Shown here: positions 5,533-8,725 of the stretch, one piece after another
Position numbering within the stretch: the stretch's first letter is position 1
How the letters are laid out: every line of letters begins with the position of its first letter
Assembly (NCBI GenBank): GCA_937910255.1
Contig: CALEOQ010000169.1
Span: forward strand, 1 to 8,725
Direction of reading: 5' to 3'
Source: an uncultured Caulobacteraceae bacterium
GTDB taxonomy: Bacteria; Pseudomonadota; Alphaproteobacteria; Caulobacterales; Caulobacteraceae
Length of the DNA stretch: 8,725 nt
Made by a program: the position numbers and the translations under genes
Notes under the pieces: model-generated
Database searches by the model: none
Told to the model about the DNA's origin: nothing
Seen by the model: only the letters and a program-made list of their open reading frames with translations

Positions 5533-6370
5533 AGTCGCGGAGCAGTTCGTTGACGCTGGTCTTTGACCGGGTCTGGGCGTCCACCGTCTTGACGATCACC
5601 GCGCAATAGAGAGAGGGCCCGACGCCGTGCGGGTCGGGCAGGGCGCCTGGCACCACCACCGAATAGGCCGGCACCTCGCCGCGATAGGTCTGGCCGGTCT
5701 TGCGGTCGACGATCTTGGTCGAGCCGGTGATGAAGACGCCCATGGACAGCACCGCGCCCTCACGGACGATCACGCCCTCGGCCACCTCGGAGCGGGCGCC
5801 GATGAAACAGCCGTCCTCGATGATGGTCGGATTGGCCTGAAGCGGCTCCAGCACCCCGCCGATGCCGGCGCCGCCGGAGATGTGGACGCCCTTGCCGATC
5901 TGGGCGCAGGACCCGACCGTGGCCCAGGTGTCGACCATGGTCCCATCGCCCACATAGGCCCCGATGTTCACGAAGGACGGCATGAGCACGACGTTCTTGC
6001 CGATATAGGAGCCGCGGCGGACCACGGCGCCGGGCACGGCGCGGAAGCCGGCCTCCTGGAACTGCGGCGCATCCCAGCCGTCAAACTTGGTGGGGACCTT
6101 GTCCCAATAGGGGCCTGGCGCGCCCGCATGCATGACGCTGTTGGGGTTCAGGCGGAAGGACAGCAGGATCGCCTGCTTGGCCCACTGGCGGACCTCCCAC
6201 TGGCCATCCTCGGCTCGCTCGGCCACCCGCAGGCGGCCTTCGTCCAGAAGACGGAGGGTCTCGTCCACCGCGGTGCGCACCGGACCCTTGGTGGCTGTGG
6301 AGACCCCGTCGCGGGCCTCCCAGGCGGATTCGATCTCGGTCTTGAGGTCGTCGAAGGTGAGCGCGGTCAT
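5531..6370 (-). CDS. dapD: Tetrahydrodipicolinate N-succinyltransferase
   Basis: Transfers succinyl from succinyl-CoA to 2,3,4,5-tetrahydropyridine-2,6-dicarboxylate, the committing step of the succinylase diaminopimelate pathway. The 279-residue length is typical. The protein has an N-terminal helical domain (about 1-105), then a left-handed beta-helix of hexapeptide repeats (about 108-235). It contains MVDTWATVGSCAQIG (145-159), SGGAGIGGVLEPLQANPT (165-182) and IEDGCFIGARSEV (184-196), with active-site Asp147 and Glu195 inferred from the E. coli enzyme. The C-terminal segment SLYCAVIVKTVDAQTR is also standard. GGGAG lies 8 nt before the ATG. The start overlaps the stop of the upstream HAD gene by one base (TGATG), so it is translated from the argB operon. 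Confidence 0.97.
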   Translation of the reverse strand: MTALTFDDLKTEIESAWEARDGVSTATKGPVRTAVDETLRLLDEGRLRVAERAEDGQWEVRQWAKQAILLSFRLNPNSVMHAGAPGPYWDKVPTKFDGWDAPQFQEAGFRAVPGAVVRRGSYIGKNVVLMPSFVNIGAYVGDGTMVDTWATVGSCAQIGKGVHISGGAGIGGVLEPLQANPTIIEDGCFIGARSEVAEGVIVREGAVLSMGVFITGSTKIVDRKTGQTYRGEVPAYSVVVPGALPDPHGVGPSLYCAVIVKTVDAQTRSKTSVNELLRD

Positions 6371-7032
6371 CAGCGGGTCTCCCTGAGGCGTGCGGTCGCC
6401 AGGAACGGCGCCAGCTTTTCGGTGCGAAACTGAATGAAGGGGGCCGAGGAGGCCGGGGCGTGGGCGCCCACCAGCACGGTGGTCATGCCCAGGTCGGCGG
6501 CCGGCGCCAGATTGCGCTCGGAATCCTCAAAGAAGGCCGTGGCCGCAGGCTGCAGCCCATGGACGTCCAGCATGGCCTGGAAGGCGGCCGGGTCGGGCTT
6601 GGGCCGGAAGCCGAAGGAGTCGATGTGGAAGACGTCCTCGAACAGGTGGTGAAGGCCCAGATGGGTCAGGACCCGCTCGGCGTGGAAGGCGTCGGCGTTG
6701 GTGAAGATCAGGCGGCGGCCGGGCAGGCGCTCCAGCGCCGCCAGCAGGTCGGCGTCGTGGGCCAGGGCCTCCAGCGAGAGGTCGTGAAACAGGGCGTTGA
6801 ACTCGGCGGGCTCCACGCCGTGGTGCTCCATCATGCCCCGAAGGGTCAGGCCATGTTCGGCGAGATAGCGCTTCTGCAGCGCATAGGCCTCGTCCGTCGG
6901 CAATCCGGTGACCTTGACCACGAACTGCGTCATCCGGGCCTCGATCTGACCCATGAAGCCCGACTCGGCCGGATAGAGGGTGTTGTCGAGGTCGAACAAC
7001 CAGGTGTCGACGTGGACGAGGTCGGCGCTCAT
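6370..7032 (-). CDS. HAD-family pyrimidine 5'-nucleotidase-like hydrolase
   Basis: A 220-residue soluble haloacid-dehalogenase-fold phosphatase. All four motifs are present: I, FDLDNTLYP (13-21) with nucleophile Asp14 and acid Asp16; II, LIFTNAD with Thr111; III, FRPKPDP with Lys145; IV, FFEDSERN with Glu169 and Asp170. The DLDNTLYP motif, the helical cap between motifs I and II (about 24-95) and the length fit the bacterial pyrimidine 5'-nucleotidase subgroup related to yeast SDT1/PHM8. The real substrate cannot be fixed from sequence. The ATG overlaps the argB stop by 4 nt and the stop overlaps the dapD start by 1 nt, so it is translated between an arginine and a lysine/diaminopimelate gene. 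A nucleotide or metabolite-repair role linked to those pathways is possible but unproven. Confidence 0.88.
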   Translation of the reverse strand: MSADLVHVDTWLFDLDNTLYPAESGFMGQIEARMTQFVVKVTGLPTDEAYALQKRYLAEHGLTLRGMMEHHGVEPAEFNALFHDLSLEALAHDADLLAALERLPGRRLIFTNADAFHAERVLTHLGLHHLFEDVFHIDSFGFRPKPDPAAFQAMLDVHGLQPAATAFFEDSERNLAPAADLGMTTVLVGAHAPASSAPFIQFRTEKLAPFLATARLRETR

Positions 7033-7943
7033 GCCGAGATCAGGGTCCCGGCGCCGTGCTCGGAGAACAGCTCCACCAGCATGGCGTGGGGCCGCCGGCC
7101 GTCGAGGATCACCACGGCCTGCACCCCGGACTCCACGGCGTTGATCGCCGTCTCCAGCTTGGGGATCATGCCGCCGGTGGCGACGCCCGAGGCGATGGCC
7201 TCGCGGGCCTGGGCGAGGTTCATCTCGCGGATCAGCTGGCCGTTGGCGTCGAGCACGCCCTTGACGTCGGTGAGCAGCAGCATGCGCTTGGCGCGCAGGG
7301 CGCCGGCCAGGGTGCCGGCCACGGTGTCGGCGTTGATATTGTAGGTCTCGCCAGCCTTTGAGACGCCGATCGGGGCGATGACGGGGACGTAGTCCTCATC
7401 GGCATAGATCAGGGCCTCGATCAGCTTGGGATCGATCTTGGTGGGTTCGCCCACAAAGCCCAGGTCCACGGCCTGTTCGATCTGGCTGTCGGGGTCCTTG
7501 CGGGTGCGGACGGCCTTCTCGACGGTGATCAGCCGGGCGTCCTTGCCCGACAGGCCCACCCCACGGACATCGGCCTCCGCGCCGGCCAGCGTGATCCAGT
7601 TGGCGATCTCCTTGTTGATGGCGCCCGACAGCACCATCTCGGCGACCTCCATGGTGGCCGCATCGGTCACCCGCAGGCCGTCGACGAAACTCGACTTCAC
7701 GCCGGCCTTGTCCAGCATACGGGAAATCTGCGGCCCGCCGCCGTGGACCACCACCGGATGGACGCCGAGCATCTTCAGCAGCACCGCATCGGCGGCGAAC
7801 AACTTGGCCACCGACTCTTCGCCCATGGCGTGGCCGCCATACTTGATGACCACGGTTTCGCGGTCGTAGTGCTGGATGAAGGGCAGCGCCTCGGCCAGGG
7901 TGCGGGCCGTCGCCCAGCCTTCTTCTTCGGAGGTGTCGGTCAC
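7029..7943 (-). CDS. argB: Acetylglutamate kinase
   Basis: Phosphorylates N-acetyl-L-glutamate with ATP, the second step of arginine synthesis. The 304-residue amino-acid-kinase-fold protein has IKYGGHAM (33-40) with Lys34, VHGGGPQI (66-73) for acetylglutamate binding, GLRVTD (Arg91), YNINADTVAG (201-210), LLLTDVKGVLD (222-232) and GGMIPKLE with Lys262. The extra N-terminal helix before IKYGG (about residues 11-26, LAEALPFIQHY) and the C-terminal HGAGTLI resemble the arginine-inhibited hexameric type, so feedback inhibition by arginine is inferred. The start is GTG at 7943; GGGAG lies 10 nt upstream and MTDTSEEEGW is a plausible N-terminus. It is the first gene of a leftward operon with the HAD gene (4-nt overlap) and dapD. 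Confidence 0.95.
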   Translation of the reverse strand: MTDTSEEEGWATARTLAEALPFIQHYDRETVVIKYGGHAMGEESVAKLFAADAVLLKMLGVHPVVVHGGGPQISRMLDKAGVKSSFVDGLRVTDAATMEVAEMVLSGAINKEIANWITLAGAEADVRGVGLSGKDARLITVEKAVRTRKDPDSQIEQAVDLGFVGEPTKIDPKLIEALIYADEDYVPVIAPIGVSKAGETYNINADTVAGTLAGALRAKRMLLLTDVKGVLDANGQLIREMNLAQAREAIASGVATGGMIPKLETAINAVESGVQAVVILDGRRPHAMLVELFSEHGAGTLISA

Positions 7944-8131
7944 GTCGCGGCGGCTCCCAGGACTTGGACGGCCCCGATAGCCGACGGCGGCTTCTGTGTC
8001 ACCCGCCGCTCGCCGCTTCGGCGCCGGCGATGACGTGGGTCCGGGGCATGAATCTCGAATCGACGCCGCCCCGCCGCACGCCTATGCCCGGATGGGGTCC
8101 AGAGGGGACCTGCGAGTCGGGGGACAGGCCC
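7944..8131. promoter_or_regulatory. Divergent intergenic region, argB and amidohydrolase
   Basis: These 188 nt must carry the minus-strand promoter of the argB operon and the plus-strand promoter of the amidohydrolase gene. I see no clear -35/-10 pair and no ARG-box-like palindrome. A minor inverted repeat, CGCCG-ctt-CGGCG, lies in the GC-rich part near 8020. GGGGGA (8119-8124) is the likely ribosome site for the amidohydrolase, 7 nt before its ATG. Confidence 0.45.
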
Positions 8132-8725
8132 ATGGGCAAGGACATTCTTCGAAACAGCCTGCTGGGCGCCGTGGCCGTGAGCCTCATGGCGTTCGGGGCT
8201 CAGGCGCAGACCGTCGTCGTGCGGGCCGCCCAGCTGCTCGACCCGGCCACCGGCCGCATGTTGGCCGACCCGGTGGTGGTGATCACCGACGGCAAGGTCG
8301 CCCAGGTCCTGAGCGCCGCCCAGGCCCCGGCCGATCCGGCAGGGGCCACCCGGGTGGACCTGCCCGGCGTCACCCTGCTGCCGGGCCTGATCGACATGCA
8401 TGTCCACCTGACCTCGTCCCCGATCTATGGGGGCTACAACTATCTGCAGTTCTCCGACGCCTTCTGGACGGCGGTGGGGACCCGCAGCGCCAAGGACACG
8501 CTGGAGGCCGGCTTCACCACGGTGCGCAATGTGGGCTCGGAATTCTATGGCGATGTGGGCCTGCGCGAGGCGGTCGCCGAGGGGCATATCCCCGGACCCC
8601 GCATCGTCACGGCGGCCTATTCCTTCGGCGCCACGGGCGGCCACTGCGACTCCACCTTCTTCCCGCCCTCGATGGACGAAAAGAGCCCCGATGTGGCCGA
8701 CGGTCCGGGGGCGGCCCGGCGCAAC
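8132..8725 (+). CDS. Exported metal-dependent amidohydrolase, 3' end cut off
   Basis: The first 198 residues of an amidohydrolase-superfamily enzyme; the window ends before the stop. Residues 1-25 form a signal peptide (KDILR, a hydrophobic core of 10-22, AQA before Q26), predicting a periplasmic protein. The mature part opens with the usual small beta-sandwich (VVVRAAQLLDPATG, VVVITDGKVAQV), then GVTLLPGLIDMHVHL with metal ligands His90 and His92, GFTTVRNVG (128-136), PGPRI, and ATGGH (167-171). This layout matches the imidazolonepropionase-like/prolidase-like group, some of whose Caulobacter members are dipeptidases or carboxypeptidases; the substrate here is unknown. The carboxylated Lys and later metal ligands lie beyond the window. 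I chose 8132 for the signal peptide and GGGGGA site. An in-frame ATG at 8048 would add 28 Pro-rich residues and bury the signal peptide. Confidence 0.9.
   Translation, partial: MGKDILRNSLLGAVAVSLMAFGAQAQTVVVRAAQLLDPATGRMLADPVVVITDGKVAQVLSAAQAPADPAGATRVDLPGVTLLPGLIDMHVHLTSSPIYGGYNYLQFSDAFWTAVGTRSAKDTLEAGFTTVRNVGSEFYGDVGLREAVAEGHIPGPRIVTAAYSFGATGGHCDSTFFPPSMDEKSPDVADGPGAARRN

Noticed and set aside
5627..6433. 268-residue plus-strand ORF antisense to dapD
   Set aside because: His/Gly/Ala-rich antisense shadow of a conserved gene with no motif or ribosome site.
6460..7344. 294-residue plus-strand ORF antisense to the HAD gene and argB
   Set aside because: Low-complexity antisense shadow crossing two overlapping, well-supported genes.
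7940..8644. 234-residue minus-strand ORF opposite the amidohydrolase
   Set aside because: Shadow of the amidohydrolase frame, which has a signal peptide, HxH motif and ribosome site.

Overview
The window looks like a piece of an alphaproteobacterial chromosome, most likely from the Caulobacteraceae (Caulobacter, Phenylobacterium or Brevundimonas type). That placement rests on high GC with G/C-ending codons, the family-typical sequences of Def, Fmt, TruA, DapE, DapD and ArgB, and clustering of def-fmt-truA with dapE, dapD and argB; it is recalled, not searched. The first 34 bases are not genomic: they match the Illumina TruSeq read-2 adapter with one mismatch, so the left edge is an untrimmed contig end.

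Left part (35-2688): peptide deformylase (def, +), then a convergent small alanine-rich lipoprotein gene (-) with a hairpin terminator between them, then fmt and truA (+) joined by a TGATG overlap. Fmt formylates the initiator tRNA and Def later removes that formyl group; TruA makes pseudouridine in tRNA anticodon arms. Between truA and the convergent dapE lies an imperfect palindrome built from CACGAAG units.

Middle part (2775-5530): dapE (-) for lysine/diaminopimelate synthesis, then a divergent gene at 4102-4734 that reads like a DnaQ-fold exonuclease without its catalytic residues, and, converging on it, a small winged-helix regulator (-). The dapE/exonuclease-like intergenic region holds an 11-bp perfect inverted repeat that looks like an operator. 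The gap between the regulator and dapD holds three short inverted repeats in a row and a possible plus-strand terminator.

Right part (5531-8725): a tight leftward operon argB > HAD pyrimidine-nucleotidase-like gene > dapD with 4-nt and 1-nt overlaps, then a divergent, exported amidohydrolase cut off by the window end. Together dapE and dapD supply two steps of the succinylase route to meso-diaminopimelate, and argB the second step of arginine synthesis.

Most of the window is ordinary housekeeping sequence. I see no mobile element, CRISPR array, tRNA, rRNA or defence system. The least explained parts are the degenerate exonuclease-like gene, its convergent regulator, and the intergenic inverted repeats.
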